Assembly: GCF_001618005.1 (NCBI RefSeq)
Contig: NZ_LQXA01000020.1
Coordinates: 1-54,251, forward strand
DNA length: 54,251 nt
From: Clavibacter tessellarius
GTDB lineage: Bacteria; Actinomycetota; Actinomycetes; Actinomycetales; Microbacteriaceae
Reading direction: 5' to 3'
Numbering within the stretch: the first letter of the stretch is position 1; every line of letters begins with the position of its first letter. Both the position numbers and the translations under genes were made by a program. Below are positions 42,163 to 51,684 of this stretch, one piece after another. Below the pieces are notes generated by a model. It did no database searches, was not told where the DNA came from, and saw only the letters and a program-made list of their open reading frames with translations.

Positions 42163-43668
42163 ATGCCCGAGAGCACCGACCACGCCGATCGCGCCGCCGA
42201 GGCCGCAGCCGCAGCCGCAGGCGATGCCGCAGCCGCAGGCGACGCGCAACCCGGCGGCGCGGCCGAGCCCGACCGCTACGACGTCGCCGTCATCGGCGCC
42301 GGGCCCGCGGGCACCGCCGCCGCCCTCCGCGCCGCCGAGCTGGGCGCATCCGTCGTGGTGCTGGAGGCCGGCCGCCTCGGCGGCACGTGCGTCAACACCG
42401 GATGCGTGCCCACGCGCGTGCTCGCGAAGACCGCGCGGCTCGTGCGCGAGGTGCGCTCGGCGGGCGAGAGCGGGATCGGCGTGAGCGAGCCTGCGCCGCA
42501 CTGGCCGTCGATCGTGGCGCGCGTGCACGCGCAGGTCGACCGCGTGCGCTCGCTCAAGGACGAGGCGGCGCGCTTCGAGGCGGCGGGCATCACGCTCATC
42601 CACGAGGGCCGCGCGCGCTTCGTCGACGACCGCACGCTCGTGCTCGACAGCGGCCGGCGGATCACGGCGGGCTCGATCATCGTGTGCGTCGGCGGCCACT
42701 CGCGCCGCCTGCCCGTGCCCGGCGCCGAGCTCGCGACCGTGCCCGAGGACGTGCTCGCGCTGCCGGGGATCCCCCGCCGTCTGGCCGTCATCGGCGCGGG
42801 CAACACGGGCGCGCAGCTCGTCACGGTGTTCCGCTCGTTCGGCTCCGAGGTCACGCTGCTCGACGTCGCGCCGCGCGTGCTGACGGCGTCCGACGAGGCG
42901 ATCTCGGAGGCCGTCGCCGCGGCGTTCGTCGCCCAGGGCGTGCGGGTGCGCACCGGCATCGACACGGTGACGGGCCTCACCCGGACGGGCGACGGATCCA
43001 TCACCCTGCTCTGGCGCGAGGGCGACCGCCCGCAGTCCTCCAGCTTCGACGCCGTGATCATGGCCACCGGCTGGCCCGCCGACGTCGAGGACCTGGGGCT
43101 CGAGCACGCGGGAGTGGAGGTGGAGAGTTCGGCGATCCCGGTCGACCGCTACCTCCGCACGCGCGTGCCGCACATCCTCGCGGTGGGCGACGCCAACGGG
43201 AAGGACATGCTCGTGCAGGCGGCGCAGTCGGAGGGCGAGGCCGCGGCCGAGAACGCGGTGCTGGGCGTCAACCGGCGGATCCCGCTGCAGCTCCTCCCGG
43301 CCGGCGGCTTCACCGACCCCGACTACGCGGGCGTCGGCCTCACCCAGGCGGAGGCGCGCGAGCGCGACGGCGCGTGCGTCGTGGCGCGGGTGCCGTTCGC
43401 CGAGGTCGACCGCGCCGTGATCGACGACCGCGAGGCCGGCTTCCTGCTCCTCATCGCCGACCGCCGCCGTGAGCTGATCCTCGGCGCGCACGCCGTGGGC
43501 GAGAACGCGGTCGAGGTGATCCAGTCGGTCACCACCGCGATGGCCGCGGGCGTCGACGTGTCCACCCTCGCGCACGTGCGGTTCGCGTACCCGACCTACA
43601 GCGCGATCATCGGGATCGCGGCCCGGCGGCTGCTCCAGGAGGAGGAGCGCCCGGGCGAGCTGGACTGA
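42163..43668 (+). CDS. FAD-dependent pyridine nucleotide-disulfide oxidoreductase
   Basis: A 501-aa flavoenzyme. After an Ala-rich 38-residue tail come the FAD loop VIGAGPAGTAAAL, the redox disulfide in GGTCVNTGCVPTR, an NAD(P) loop AVIGAGNTGAQLV near 208 and LAVGDANGKDMLVQAA, then a C-terminal dimerisation domain. It is related to mercuric reductase and dihydrolipoyl dehydrogenase, but there is no mer context, lipoyl gene or N-terminal metal-binding domain, so the substrate is open. The N-terminal tail contains a duplicated 18-bp unit (42208-42243). Confidence 0.88.
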   Translation: MPESTDHADRAAEAAAAAAGDAAAAGDAQPGGAAEPDRYDVAVIGAGPAGTAAALRAAELGASVVVLEAGRLGGTCVNTGCVPTRVLAKTARLVREVRSAGESGIGVSEPAPHWPSIVARVHAQVDRVRSLKDEAARFEAAGITLIHEGRARFVDDRTLVLDSGRRITAGSIIVCVGGHSRRLPVPGAELATVPEDVLALPGIPRRLAVIGAGNTGAQLVTVFRSFGSEVTLLDVAPRVLTASDEAISEAVAAAFVAQGVRVRTGIDTVTGLTRTGDGSITLLWREGDRPQSSSFDAVIMATGWPADVEDLGLEHAGVEVESSAIPVDRYLRTRVPHILAVGDANGKDMLVQAAQSEGEAAAENAVLGVNRRIPLQLLPAGGFTDPDYAGVGLTQAEARERDGACVVARVPFAEVDRAVIDDREAGFLLLIADRRRELILGAHAVGENAVEVIQSVTTAMAAGVDVSTLAHVRFAYPTYSAIIGIAARRLLQEEERPGELD

Positions 43669-43711
43669 CGCGCGGTCGGGGCCGCCCAGCGGCGCGTGGT
43701 CGGATGACCGC

Positions 43712-44296
43712 ATGACCGCCCTCATCGTCACGGCCCATCCCGATCCCGACTCCCTCACCCACGAGGTCGCCCGCCGGGTCGTCGCCGCCCTCGGAGCCGA
43801 CCGGACGGAGGTCGCGCACCTCGCGCAGGAGGGCTTCGACCCGGTGTTCGGCATGGCCGACCGGGCCGCGTACGCCGGCGACTCCCCCGCGCCCGCGGAC
43901 GTCGTCGCCGAGCAGGCGCGCCTCGACGCCGCGGACCACGTCGTGCTCGTCTTCCCCGTGTGGTGGTGGTCGATGCCCGCCCTCCTCAAGGGCTGGATCG
44001 ACCGCACCTTCATCGCGGGCTGGGCGTTCGGCATCGACGACGAGGGGCGCGTCGAGAAGCGGCTCCAGCGCCTCACCGTGCACCTCGTGCCCGTCTCCGG
44101 CACCAGCCGGGAGTCGTTCGCCCGGCACGGCTACCTCGCGTCGTTCGAGACCCAGATCGGCCACGGGATCCTCGACTACTGCGGCGCGCGCCGCGGCGCG
44201 ACGGCCGTCGTGCACGACTCCGAGTCGGGCGACCGCGACGCCGTGGACGCCGAGGTGGAGCGGGCCGTGGCCGAGGTGCTGGCGGCGGTCGGCTGA
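43712..44296 (+). CDS. NAD(P)H quinone reductase-like flavodoxin-fold protein
   Basis: A 194-aa protein. It begins MTALIVTAHPDPDSLTHEV, the FMN/FAD phosphate loop of the NQO1/MdaB family. FPVWWWSMPALLKGWIDRTF near 80-99 is the conserved isoalloxazine-contact region. It should reduce quinones or similar electrophiles by two-electron transfer. It follows the disulfide oxidoreductase gene by 43 bp on the same strand, suggesting a shared redox-stress role. Confidence 0.88.
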   Translation: MTALIVTAHPDPDSLTHEVARRVVAALGADRTEVAHLAQEGFDPVFGMADRAAYAGDSPAPADVVAEQARLDAADHVVLVFPVWWWSMPALLKGWIDRTFIAGWAFGIDDEGRVEKRLQRLTVHLVPVSGTSRESFARHGYLASFETQIGHGILDYCGARRGATAVVHDSESGDRDAVDAEVERAVAEVLAAVG

Positions 44297-44333
44297 TCCG
44301 GCGGGCCCTCCGCGCAGGCCATCCGGCGTCGCC

Positions 44334-44339
44334 TAGCGT
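44334..44339 (+). promoter_or_regulatory. Leaderless -10 box
   Basis: TAGCGT is 6 nt before the ATG at 44346, with no ribosome site. Confidence 0.5.
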
Positions 44340-44345
44340 CGGAGC

Positions 44346-44867
44346 ATGACCGCCGACGATCCGCTCCCCGACCGTCCCGGCGACGAGGCCCGCGCCGTCC
44401 CCGGTGCGGACGAGATCGCGATCCGCGCGGCCGAGCCCGCGGACATGCGAGCGGTCGCGGAGCTGCGCTGGCGGTGGTCCGTCGACGAGTCGGGCACGGC
44501 GCCCGTGACCGATCCCGCCGGCTACGTCGCCGCGACCACCGCCTTCGCCGACGCGCACGCGGGGACGCACCGCTGCGTCGTCGCCGAGCGGGACGGCGTC
44601 GTCGTGGGCCTGGCCTGGCTCGCCCTCACGGACCGGCCGCCGACGCCGGACGACCTGAGCCGCGTCGCGGGCGACGTGCAGTCGGTCTACGTCGTCCCCG
44701 AGCTGCGCGGATCCGGGACCGGCTCCCGGCTGGTCGCCGCGCTGCTCGACGACGCCCGCGCCGCGGGCTGCCGGTACGTGCGCGTGCACTCGAGCCCGCG
44801 CGCGATCGCCGTCTACGCCCGCGCGGGCTTCGCGGTGGACGAGACGTACCGCGTCGTCCGGCTCTGA
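44346..44867 (+). CDS. GNAT-family N-acetyltransferase
   Basis: A 173-aa protein. IRAAEPADMRAVAELRWRW is a typical GNAT N-terminal strand and helix. VQSVYVVPELRGSGTGSRLVAALL near 115-138 holds the acetyl-CoA loop (RGSGTG), and YVRVHSSPRAIAVYARAGF the last conserved motif. The N-terminal 25 residues are acidic and probably flexible. Apparent leaderless start. The acceptor cannot be predicted. Confidence 0.88.
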   Translation: MTADDPLPDRPGDEARAVPGADEIAIRAAEPADMRAVAELRWRWSVDESGTAPVTDPAGYVAATTAFADAHAGTHRCVVAERDGVVVGLAWLALTDRPPTPDDLSRVAGDVQSVYVVPELRGSGTGSRLVAALLDDARAAGCRYVRVHSSPRAIAVYARAGFAVDETYRVVRL

Positions 44868-44992
44868 CGCGCCGACGCCGGGATCCCACCGAGGAGCGCG
44901 CAGTCCGCCACCTCGCGCCGGCCGCACGCCGCGAGGCACGAGGATCCGCGTCCCACTGTGCACACGCCGCAGCGCCCGCAGCGCCCCGCGGC

Positions 44993-44998
44993 TAGCCT
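44993..44998 (+). promoter_or_regulatory. Leaderless -10 box for the 52-aa ORF
   Basis: TAGCCT is 6 nt before the ATG at 45005, and there is no Shine-Dalgarno. Confidence 0.45.
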
Positions 44999-45004
44999 CG
45001 CGGA

Positions 45005-45163
45005 ATGCCCGCCGCCCCCGCCGCCCGATCCGGCGGGGTGCGCGCGGGTTCCCGCGTGGGCCAGGTCCTCGCGTCGCACGCGATGGGCGTCCTCACCCGG
45101 GGACTCGCGCTCGACGGATCGCTCCGGCGCCTCGACGAGCACGCGCCCGGGGCGCGCGCCTGA
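45005..45163 (+). CDS. Small 52-aa protein, possible leader of a membrane-protein operon
   Basis: A short ORF beginning MPAAPAARSGGVRAGSR and ending DEHAPGARA. It has a TAGCCT -10 six nt upstream and its TGA shares a base with the next ATG (TGATG). These two signals, not homology, are the evidence that it is translated. It is basic at the N-terminus, has one amphipathic helix (VGQVLASHAMGVLTRGLAL) and is not a membrane segment. It may be a co-translational leader or a small partner of the downstream membrane protein. Confidence 0.5.
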   Translation: MPAAPAARSGGVRAGSRVGQVLASHAMGVLTRGLALDGSLRRLDEHAPGARA

Positions 45164-45663
45164 TGCCGCACGCGACCTCGCACGACGACGAACCCCGCAC
45201 CCTCCTCCACGTGCTCCCGTGGACCACCGCGGTGGGCGGCGCGGTGGCGGTGCTCCTGATCCCCGGGTCATTGGTCGCGCTCAGCAGCATCACCAGCCGG
45301 GCCGGCTCGGACGACGGCAGGTTCCTCCCGGTCGTGCTGCAGGCGATGCTCTTCGCCGCGGTGATGGCCTTCGTCGTCGGGCTGGCCGCCGGCGCGCTGG
45401 CGGGCCTGCCGGATCACCTCGCGCGGCACCGCCCGGAGCTCCGGCGGCGCACGTCGGCGCTCGCCGTCGTCATCCTGACCGCCGTCATCTCCCTCGCCTG
45501 GCTGGCCGTGCTCGCCGAATGGCAGCCGCTCCCCCTGGCGCCCACCCTCGGGACGACCGGCGTGGTCGCCGCCATCACCGCGGGGGCCACGGCGATCGTG
45601 GTCGCCCGCCACGCGCGACGCCGACGCCGGAAGGAGTCGCGCCCCTCGGTCACGGACGCGTGA
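45163..45663 (+). CDS. Small membrane protein of unknown function
   Basis: A 166-aa protein with four hydrophobic helices (about 18-40, 55-80, 95-118 and 125-148) and a basic C-terminus (RHARRRRRKESRP). The ATG overlaps the stop of the 52-aa ORF by one base, so translation is likely coupled; there is no independent ribosome site. It ends 3 bp from the convergent prpB. No conserved motif is recognised. Confidence 0.75.
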   Translation: MPHATSHDDEPRTLLHVLPWTTAVGGAVAVLLIPGSLVALSSITSRAGSDDGRFLPVVLQAMLFAAVMAFVVGLAAGALAGLPDHLARHRPELRRRTSALAVVILTAVISLAWLAVLAEWQPLPLAPTLGTTGVVAAITAGATAIVVARHARRRRRKESRPSVTDA

Positions 45664-45666
45664 GGA

Positions 45667-46581
45667 TCACGCCCCGCCGCGGTTCCCCTCGAGCGTGAAC
45701 GTGAAGACGTCCTCGTCGAACGCGCTGTAGCCCGCGTAGTCGAGCAGCTCGTAGAGGCGGGCGCGGGTCTGCATCTCGGGCACCTTCGACGCGAGCGTGC
45801 CCTCCTCGAGGATCGCGTCGAGGCCACGCTCGGCGGCGCCCATCGCGAGGCGCAGGAGCGACACCGGGTAGATGACGATGTTGACGCCCACGTCCGCGAG
45901 CTGCTGCGTCGTGAACAGCTCGCTCTTCCCGAACTCGGTCATGTTGGCGAGGATCGGCACGTCCACCGCGGCGCGCATCGCCTCGAACTCGGCGAGGTCG
46001 GCCATCGCCTCGGGGAAGATCGCATCGGCGCCCGCGTCCACCAGCGCCTTCGCGCGATCGACCGCCGCGGACATGCCGTCGACCCCGCGCACGTCGGTGC
46101 GGGCCATGATCAGGAGGTCCGGATCGCGGCGGGCGTCGACGGCCGCGCGGATCCGCTTCAGCGCCGTCGACTCGTCCACCACCTGCTTGCCGTCGAGGTG
46201 GCCGCAGCGCTTCGGGTTCACCTGGTCCTCGATGTGGAGGCCCGCGACGCCGGCGTCCTCGAGCATCTGCACCGTGCGCGCGACGTTCATCGGCTCGCCG
46301 AAGCCCGTGTCCGCGTCCACGAGGCAGGGCAGGTCGGTGACGCGCGCGATCTGCTGCGAACGCCCGGCCACCTCGGTGAGCGTGGTGAGGCCGATGTCGG
46401 GCAGACCGAGGTCCGCCGAGAGCACGGCGCCCGAGATGTAGACGCCGTCCATGCCCTTGTCTTGGATGAGGCGGGCCGAGAGCGGGTTGAACGCGCCGGG
46501 CATCCGGAGCAGCTCGCCCGATGCCAGCCGCTCGCGGAACGCGCGGCGCTTGGCGGCGGAGGTGAGGGTGGAGTGCAGCAC
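45667..46581 (-). CDS. prpB: 2-methylisocitrate lyase
   Basis: A 304-aa TIM-barrel lyase of the isocitrate lyase/PEP mutase family. The active-site loop is KRCGHLDGK (catalytic Cys, about residue 126), with metal ligands in LVDADTGFG and HIEDQVNPKRC. It cleaves 2-methylisocitrate to pyruvate and succinate, ending the methylcitrate cycle. The GTG start shares a base with the prpD stop (TAGTG), so the two are coupled. The whole active site is intact. Confidence 0.94.
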   Translation of the reverse strand: MLHSTLTSAAKRRAFRERLASGELLRMPGAFNPLSARLIQDKGMDGVYISGAVLSADLGLPDIGLTTLTEVAGRSQQIARVTDLPCLVDADTGFGEPMNVARTVQMLEDAGVAGLHIEDQVNPKRCGHLDGKQVVDESTALKRIRAAVDARRDPDLLIMARTDVRGVDGMSAAVDRAKALVDAGADAIFPEAMADLAEFEAMRAAVDVPILANMTEFGKSELFTTQQLADVGVNIVIYPVSLLRLAMGAAERGLDAILEEGTLASKVPEMQTRARLYELLDYAGYSAFDEDVFTFTLEGNRGGA

Positions 46582-48131
46582 TAGAGGAGTCCCTTCGGGG
46601 AGCCGGCGCCGTCGAGCAGGCCGGGCCGGGCGGTCACGGTGAGGCCGGCGAGCTCGTCGGCGGTGAGCTCCGGCAGGCGCTCGACGAGCTGGAGGAAGCG
46701 GTCGACCTCGCTGTCCTCGAGCACGCCGTCGGCGAGCGTGCGGAGCTTGGCGACGTAGTCGGCGCGCGCGAACGGCCGGGCGCCGAGCGGGTGCGCGTCG
46801 GCGACGGCGATCTCGTCGACGATGGTCGAGCCGTCGGTCAGGCGGATCTCCACCCGGCCGCCGAACGCCTTCTCGGCCGGATCCATGGAGTGGTACCGGC
46901 GGGTCCACTCCGGGTCCTCGGTCGTGGTGACGCGGCGCCAGAGGTCGACCGTGTCGGGGCGGCCGGCGCGCTCGGGCGCGTACGAGTCGACGTGGTGCCA
47001 CGCGCCGTCCTGCAGCGCGACCGTGAAGATGTACGGGATCGAGTGGTCGAGCGTCTCGCGGCTGGCGCGCGGGTCGTACTTCTGCGGGTCGTTGGCGCCG
47101 GATCCGATGACGACGTGCGTGTGGTGCGACGAGTGGATGAGGACGCGGTCGATCGCGTCCGCGTCGGCGAGCACCGGGTGGGCCTGGTGCAGGCGGCGGG
47201 CGAGGTCGATCCACGCCTGCGCCTGGTACTCGGCCGAATGCTCCTTCGTGTACGTGTCGAGGATCGCCCGCTTGGCCTCGCCGGGTGCGGGCAGCGGCAC
47301 GTCGTAGGAGGCCGCGGGGCCGTCGAGCAGCCACGCGATGACGCCGTCCTCGCCCTCGTAGATGGGGGTGGGGCTGGTCTGGCCGCGCATCGCCCGGTCG
47401 ATCGCCTCGACGGCCATCTTCCCGGCGAACGCGGGCGCGTGCGCCTTCCACGTGCTGATCGCGCCCTTGCGCGACTGCCGCGTGGCGGTCGTGGTGTGCA
47501 GGGCCTGGCCGACGGCCTGGAACACGGTCTCCTCGTCGAGGCCGAGGAGCGTGCCGATGCCGGCCGCGGCCGACGGGCCGAGGTGCGCGACGTGGTCGAT
47601 CTTGTGCGCGTGCAGGCTGATGGCCTTCACGAGGTCCACCTGGATCTCGTAGCCGGTGGCGATGCCGCGGATCACGTCGGCGCCCGTGAGCGCGCGGCCG
47701 TCGGGACGGCCGGCCGCGGCGGCGTGCTGCGCGGCCGCGAGGATCGGCGGGATGTTGTCTCCCGGGTGCGAGTACTCCGCGGCGAGGAAGGTGTCGTGGT
47801 AGTCGAGCTCGCGCACGGCCACGCCGTTCGCCCAGGCGGCCCACTCGGCGCTGACGCGGGTGGCGGGATCCGCGCCCACGACGGTCGCGCCCGCGCCGCC
47901 CGTGGACGGCCCGTGCGCCAGGGCCTGCGCGCGCGCCGCGACGACGGGCGCGCGGGTGAGCGAGGCGGTCGCGACGGCCGCGTTGTCGATGATGCGGTTG
48001 ACGATCATCTCGGTGACCTCGGCGTCGACCTCGACGGGATCCGCGGCGACGGCGGCGATGCGCCCCGCCAGCTGCTCCCCGGGAGGCAGGGCCTCGTCGC
48101 TGCGGTGGACGCGGACGCGGTGGATCTGCAT
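46581..48131 (-). CDS. prpD: 2-methylcitrate dehydratase
   Basis: A 516-aa MmgE/PrpD-family enzyme. The all-helical domain includes [25 protein letters not shown] (read as two adjacent blocks) with the conserved Asp/His, and the second domain starts after [15 protein letters not shown]. It dehydrates 2-methylcitrate in propionate breakdown. The ATG at 48129-48131 has GAGGAAG; a GTG 12 bases upstream is less likely. It is first in the prpDB operon. Confidence 0.94.
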   Translation of the reverse strand: MQIHRVRVHRSDEALPPGEQLAGRIAAVAADPVEVDAEVTEMIVNRIIDNAAVATASLTRAPVVAARAQALAHGPSTGGAGATVVGADPATRVSAEWAAWANGVAVRELDYHDTFLAAEYSHPGDNIPPILAAAQHAAAAGRPDGRALTGADVIRGIATGYEIQVDLVKAISLHAHKIDHVAHLGPSAAAGIGTLLGLDEETVFQAVGQALHTTTATRQSRKGAISTWKAHAPAFAGKMAVEAIDRAMRGQTSPTPIYEGEDGVIAWLLDGPAASYDVPLPAPGEAKRAILDTYTKEHSAEYQAQAWIDLARRLHQAHPVLADADAIDRVLIHSSHHTHVVIGSGANDPQKYDPRASRETLDHSIPYIFTVALQDGAWHHVDSYAPERAGRPDTVDLWRRVTTTEDPEWTRRYHSMDPAEKAFGGRVEIRLTDGSTIVDEIAVADAHPLGARPFARADYVAKLRTLADGVLEDSEVDRFLQLVERLPELTADELAGLTVTARPGLLDGAGSPKGLL

Positions 48132-48196
48132 GCTCTTCCTCACGGTCGGGGCACCGTCGCGGAGGGCTCGGGGCCTCGTCCGCGTGGCACCGGTCC

Positions 48197-48202
48197 AGCG
48201 TA
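48197..48202 (-). promoter_or_regulatory. -10 box for the prpDB operon
   Basis: TACGCT on the minus strand lies about 66 bp before the prpD ATG. It is back to back with the TACGCT of the divergent acetyltransferase gene, about 20 bp away. Confidence 0.4.
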
Positions 48203-48221
48203 TCCACCGCCGGGGCCGTCC

Positions 48222-48227
48222 TACGCT
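48222..48227 (+). promoter_or_regulatory. Leaderless -10 box for the double GNAT gene
   Basis: TACGCT is 5 nt before the GTG at 48233, with no ribosome site. Confidence 0.45.
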
Positions 48228-48232
48228 GGGGC

Positions 48233-49183
48233 GTGCTCACCGTCGACCCCGAGTCCCCCCGCACCGCCGACGTGCTGCCGCTCCTGCGGCAGGCCGACGA
48301 GTTCGCGCTCGCCCTCTACCCGGCCGAGAACTACCACGGCCTCGACGTCGCGGCCCTCGACCGGCTTGGCGTCACGTTCCTCGTCGCGCGCGACGACGGC
48401 CGCGCTCTCGGCACGGCGGCGGTCGTGGACGGCGGCGACGGATCCGCGGAGCTGAAGCGCGTGTTCGTGACCGACGCGGCGCGCGGCCTCGGCGTCGGGC
48501 GCGCGCTGCTGGTCGCCGCGGAGGAGCGGGCGCGCGAGATCGGCGCCCACGTCATGCGGCTCGAGACGGGCCTGCCCCAGACCGCGGCCATCGCGATGTA
48601 CGAGCGCGGCGGCTACCGGCACGTGCCGCGCTTCGGGCCGTACGGCGCGGATCCGACGAGCGTCTGCATGGAGCGCGACCTGCGCGTGGCGCCCGGGCCG
48701 CTCCCCCGCTGGATCCTCCGCCCCGCGCTGCCCGACGACGCGACCTGGATGGCGGAGCTCCGCGCCGTCGCGCTCCGGCCCGATCTCGAGCGGCTGGGGA
48801 GATGGGATCCGGTGCGAGTCCGCCGCCGCTTCCTCGACGGATGGGCCGCCGAGCGCACCTCGGTGATCCGCGTCGCCGGCCGCGACGCGGGCCTCATCGC
48901 CTGCCGCGAGGAGCCCGACGCGCGCTGGATCGAGCACTTCTACCTGGATCCCGCGGTGCAGGGCCGCGGCATCGGCGGCGAGGTGCTCCGCGATCTGATG
49001 GCCCGGTTCGACGACGGCCGCCCGTACCGCCTCGACGTGCTCCAGGGCAGCGCCGCGCGTCACCTCTACGAGCGGGCCGGGTTCCGGGTCGAGCGGGAGG
49101 ATGCGGTGGACGTGTGGCTGGTGGCGCTGCGCCACGACCCCGCGGCCGCACCCCGGGCGACGAAGGGGACGTCCCCACGATGA
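48233..49183 (+). CDS. Tandem GNAT acetyltransferase
   Basis: A 316-aa protein with two GNAT domains. The first (1-150) has [20 protein letters not shown] (RGLGVG loop) and [18 protein letters not shown]. The second (160-310) has [20 protein letters not shown] (QGRGIG loop) and [14 protein letters not shown]. Both acetyl-CoA loops look intact. The stop overlaps the GH32 gene start (ATGA). The substrate is unknown; linkage to a fructosidase does not indicate one. Confidence 0.88.
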   Translation: MLTVDPESPRTADVLPLLRQADEFALALYPAENYHGLDVAALDRLGVTFLVARDDGRALGTAAVVDGGDGSAELKRVFVTDAARGLGVGRALLVAAEERAREIGAHVMRLETGLPQTAAIAMYERGGYRHVPRFGPYGADPTSVCMERDLRVAPGPLPRWILRPALPDDATWMAELRAVALRPDLERLGRWDPVRVRRRFLDGWAAERTSVIRVAGRDAGLIACREEPDARWIEHFYLDPAVQGRGIGGEVLRDLMARFDDGRPYRLDVLQGSAARHLYERAGFRVEREDAVDVWLVALRHDPAAAPRATKGTSPR

Positions 49184-50532
49184 CGACCTCCGCGCGACCG
49201 GTCACCCACTTCACGCCCGCCCGCCACTGGATGAACGACCCCAACGGCCTCATCCACCACGACGGACGATGGCACCTGTTCTTCCAGCACAACCCGCACG
49301 GGATCGACTGGGGCCACATGAGCTGGGGCCACGCCTCGAGCGTCGACCTCCGCACGTGGACCGAGCATCCGGTCGCCCTCCGGCACGATGACGACGAGGC
49401 GGTCTACTCCGGCTCGGTCGTGTTCGACGCGGGGAACGCGTCCGGTCTCGGAACGGCGGATCGCCCGCCGCTGGTCGCCCTCTACACCTCCGCGCGCCCC
49501 GGCAGCCAGGCGCAGGCCCTCGCGTCGAGCGCCGACGGCGGCCGGACGTGGACGAAGCACGGCGTCGTCCTCGACCGCGGGACCACGGACTTCCGCGACC
49601 CGAAGGTGCTCCGGCACGGCGACCACTGGATCATGGTCGCCGTCGAGGCGCTCGACCGGCAGGTGCACCTGTTCCGCTCCGACGACCTCCGGTCGTGGAC
49701 GCCGCTGTCGGTCTTCGGCCCCACCGGATCGACGGAGGGCATCTGGGAGTGCCCGGACCTCTTCCCGCTGGACGGGAGGTGGGTGCTCCTCGTCTCCACC
49801 AACCCCGGCAACCCGGCCGGCGGATCCGGCATGCAGCGCTTCGTCGGCGACTTCGACGGCACCGCCTTCACGGCCACGTCCTGGGGCCCGCTCGACCACG
49901 GGCGCGACCTCTACGCGGGCGTGACCGTCGCCGACGCCCCGGAGCCGACGCTCATCGGCTGGATGGGCAACTGGGACTACGCGGACGCGGTGCCGACCTC
50001 GCCGTGGCGGGGGTCGATGGCGCTGCCCCGGCGCCTCGCGCTCCGCGGGGAGCAGGTGCTCCAGCTCCCCGCGGTCCCGGACCCCGGCCCTCCCGACTGG
50101 CTCGCGGCGCAGGGCGAGGCGCCCTCCGGTCCCCTCCCCGCGGCGGCCCACGGTCGGGCGCTGCGGATCCGGCTGCGATGCGTCCCGCGGGAGGGCGCGG
50201 TCGCGCTGGTGGTCCGTGCCGCGGCGGACGGCTCCCGCGGCACGACCATCCGGATCGACGGCGACGTCCTCACCGTCGACCGGCGGGCCTCGGGACAGGT
50301 GGGCTTCTCGCCGGCGTTCCCGAGCGTCTCCTCGGCACGCGTCCCGGCCGACGCCGACGGAGCGGTGTCGCTCGAGATCTGGGTCGACGTCTCATCCGTC
50401 GAGGTGTTCGCGGATCAGGGGGCCGTGGTCCTCACGGAGCAGGTCTTCCCGTGCGACGAGGACATCGCGGTCGTCCTCGAGACGCCGGCCGGCGGGTCCA
50501 CCTCGATCGACGTCACGGTCCTTCGCGCATGA
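49180..50532 (+). CDS. GH32 beta-fructofuranosidase (sucrase/levanase type)
   Basis: A 450-aa enzyme. WMNDPNG (Asp20 nucleophile), FRDPKV near 138 (transition-state Asp) and WECPDLF with Glu190 (acid/base) give the full GH32 triad in the five-bladed propeller. The C-terminal beta-sandwich follows from about 310 and ends SSVEVFADQG. There is no signal peptide, so it acts inside the cell on sucrose, sucrose-6-phosphate or small fructans imported by another system. The ATG overlaps the preceding GNAT stop. Confidence 0.93.
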   Translation: MTTSARPVTHFTPARHWMNDPNGLIHHDGRWHLFFQHNPHGIDWGHMSWGHASSVDLRTWTEHPVALRHDDDEAVYSGSVVFDAGNASGLGTADRPPLVALYTSARPGSQAQALASSADGGRTWTKHGVVLDRGTTDFRDPKVLRHGDHWIMVAVEALDRQVHLFRSDDLRSWTPLSVFGPTGSTEGIWECPDLFPLDGRWVLLVSTNPGNPAGGSGMQRFVGDFDGTAFTATSWGPLDHGRDLYAGVTVADAPEPTLIGWMGNWDYADAVPTSPWRGSMALPRRLALRGEQVLQLPAVPDPGPPDWLAAQGEAPSGPLPAAAHGRALRIRLRCVPREGAVALVVRAAADGSRGTTIRIDGDVLTVDRRASGQVGFSPAFPSVSSARVPADADGAVSLEIWVDVSSVEVFADQGAVVLTEQVFPCDEDIAVVLETPAGGSTSIDVTVLRA

Positions 50533-50662
50533 GGTCGCGATCTCGCGTGGTGGGTCGCCCGGAGACCTCACCCGGGTCGAGGCCACCTGGGCAGGCGCCC
50601 GAGGAGGGTGACTAGCTGGACGGCCAGCGCGGCCGGCCCGACCCGCGGCATCCGCGCAGTCG

Positions 50663-50668
50663 TAACGT
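50663..50668 (+). promoter_or_regulatory. -10 box for the aldo/keto reductase gene
   Basis: TAACGT lies 28 bp before the ATG at 50697. The short leader contains GAAGGAG. Confidence 0.45.
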
Positions 50669-50696
50669 GGAGGGAAGACCGCGAAGGAGCAGGAAC

Positions 50697-51665
50697 ATGG
50701 AGCACATTCGACTCGGCAGCACCGGCCTCCGCGTGAGCCGTCTCGCCCTCGGCTGCATGACGTACGGCGATCCCGCCCGGGGCATGCACTCCTGGACCAT
50801 GGACGAGGAGGCGTCGGCGCCCTTCTTCCGCCAGGCGGTCGAGCTCGGCATCACCTTCTGGGACACCGCCAACGTGTACCAGCAGGGCACGAGCGAGGAG
50901 TACGTGGGGCGGGCCATCCGCCGCTTCTCCCGGCGTGAGGACATCGTGCTCGCGACCAAGGTCTCCGGGCGGATGCACGACGGACCCGGCGGATCCGGCC
51001 TGTCCCGCGCCGCGATCCTCGAGCAGGTCGACGCCTCGCTCCGCCGCCTCGGAACGGATCACATCGACGTCCACTACCTGCACCGCTTCGACCCGGAGAC
51101 CCCGGTCGAGGAGACGATGCAGGCGCTCGACGACGTCGTGCGCGCGGGGAAGGTCCGCTACCTCGGCGCCTCGTCCATGCACGCCTGGCAGTTCGCGAAG
51201 CTCCAGCGCGCCGCGGCGGTCAACGGCTGGACGGGCTTCGCCGCCATGCAGGACCAGTACAACCTCCTCAAGCGCGAGGAGGAGCGCGAGATGATCCCGC
51301 TCTGCGCCGACACCGGCGTGGCCCTCACGCCGTACTCCCCCAACGGCAAGGGCCGGCTCACCCGGCCTCGCGGCGCGACGACCGCGCGATCGGCGACAGA
51401 CGAGGTCGCCGAGGCGTTCGACACCGACGCCGACGGCCCCGTCATCGACGCGGTGGAGCAGGTCGCCGCGGAGCGCGACGTGCCCATGGCGCGCGTCGCG
51501 CTTGCGTGGGTGCTGCGGAACCCGACGGTCGCCGCGCCGGTCATCGGCGCGACGAAGCCCCACCACCTCACCGACGCCGTCGCCGCCCTCGACCTGGAGC
51601 TGACCGACGACGAGGTCGCCCGGCTCGAGAGCCCCTACGTGACGCAGCCGCCGTTCTGGTGGTGA
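50697..51665 (+). CDS. Aldo/keto reductase
   Basis: A 322-aa (alpha/beta)8 NADPH-dependent oxidoreductase. Asp and Tyr are in FWDTANVYQQG, Lys in LATKVSG and His in VHYLHRFDP, the complete tetrad. The cofactor loop ends with APVIGATKPHHLTDAV. YSPNGKGRL replaces the common YSPLARG, which may alter the active-site lid. It resembles the YajO/YghZ-type reductases of sugar or aromatic aldehydes. It has its own promoter and a good ribosome site. Confidence 0.92.
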   Translation: MEHIRLGSTGLRVSRLALGCMTYGDPARGMHSWTMDEEASAPFFRQAVELGITFWDTANVYQQGTSEEYVGRAIRRFSRREDIVLATKVSGRMHDGPGGSGLSRAAILEQVDASLRRLGTDHIDVHYLHRFDPETPVEETMQALDDVVRAGKVRYLGASSMHAWQFAKLQRAAAVNGWTGFAAMQDQYNLLKREEEREMIPLCADTGVALTPYSPNGKGRLTRPRGATTARSATDEVAEAFDTDADGPVIDAVEQVAAERDVPMARVALAWVLRNPTVAAPVIGATKPHHLTDAVAALDLELTDDEVARLESPYVTQPPFWW

Positions 51666-51684
51666 CGGGACGGCCGGCGTCGGG

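Noticed and set aside
42163-43668. Mercuric reductase
   Set aside because: The redox motif fits the broad family, but the N-terminal heavy-metal domain, the C-terminal vicinal Cys pair and mer neighbours are absent.
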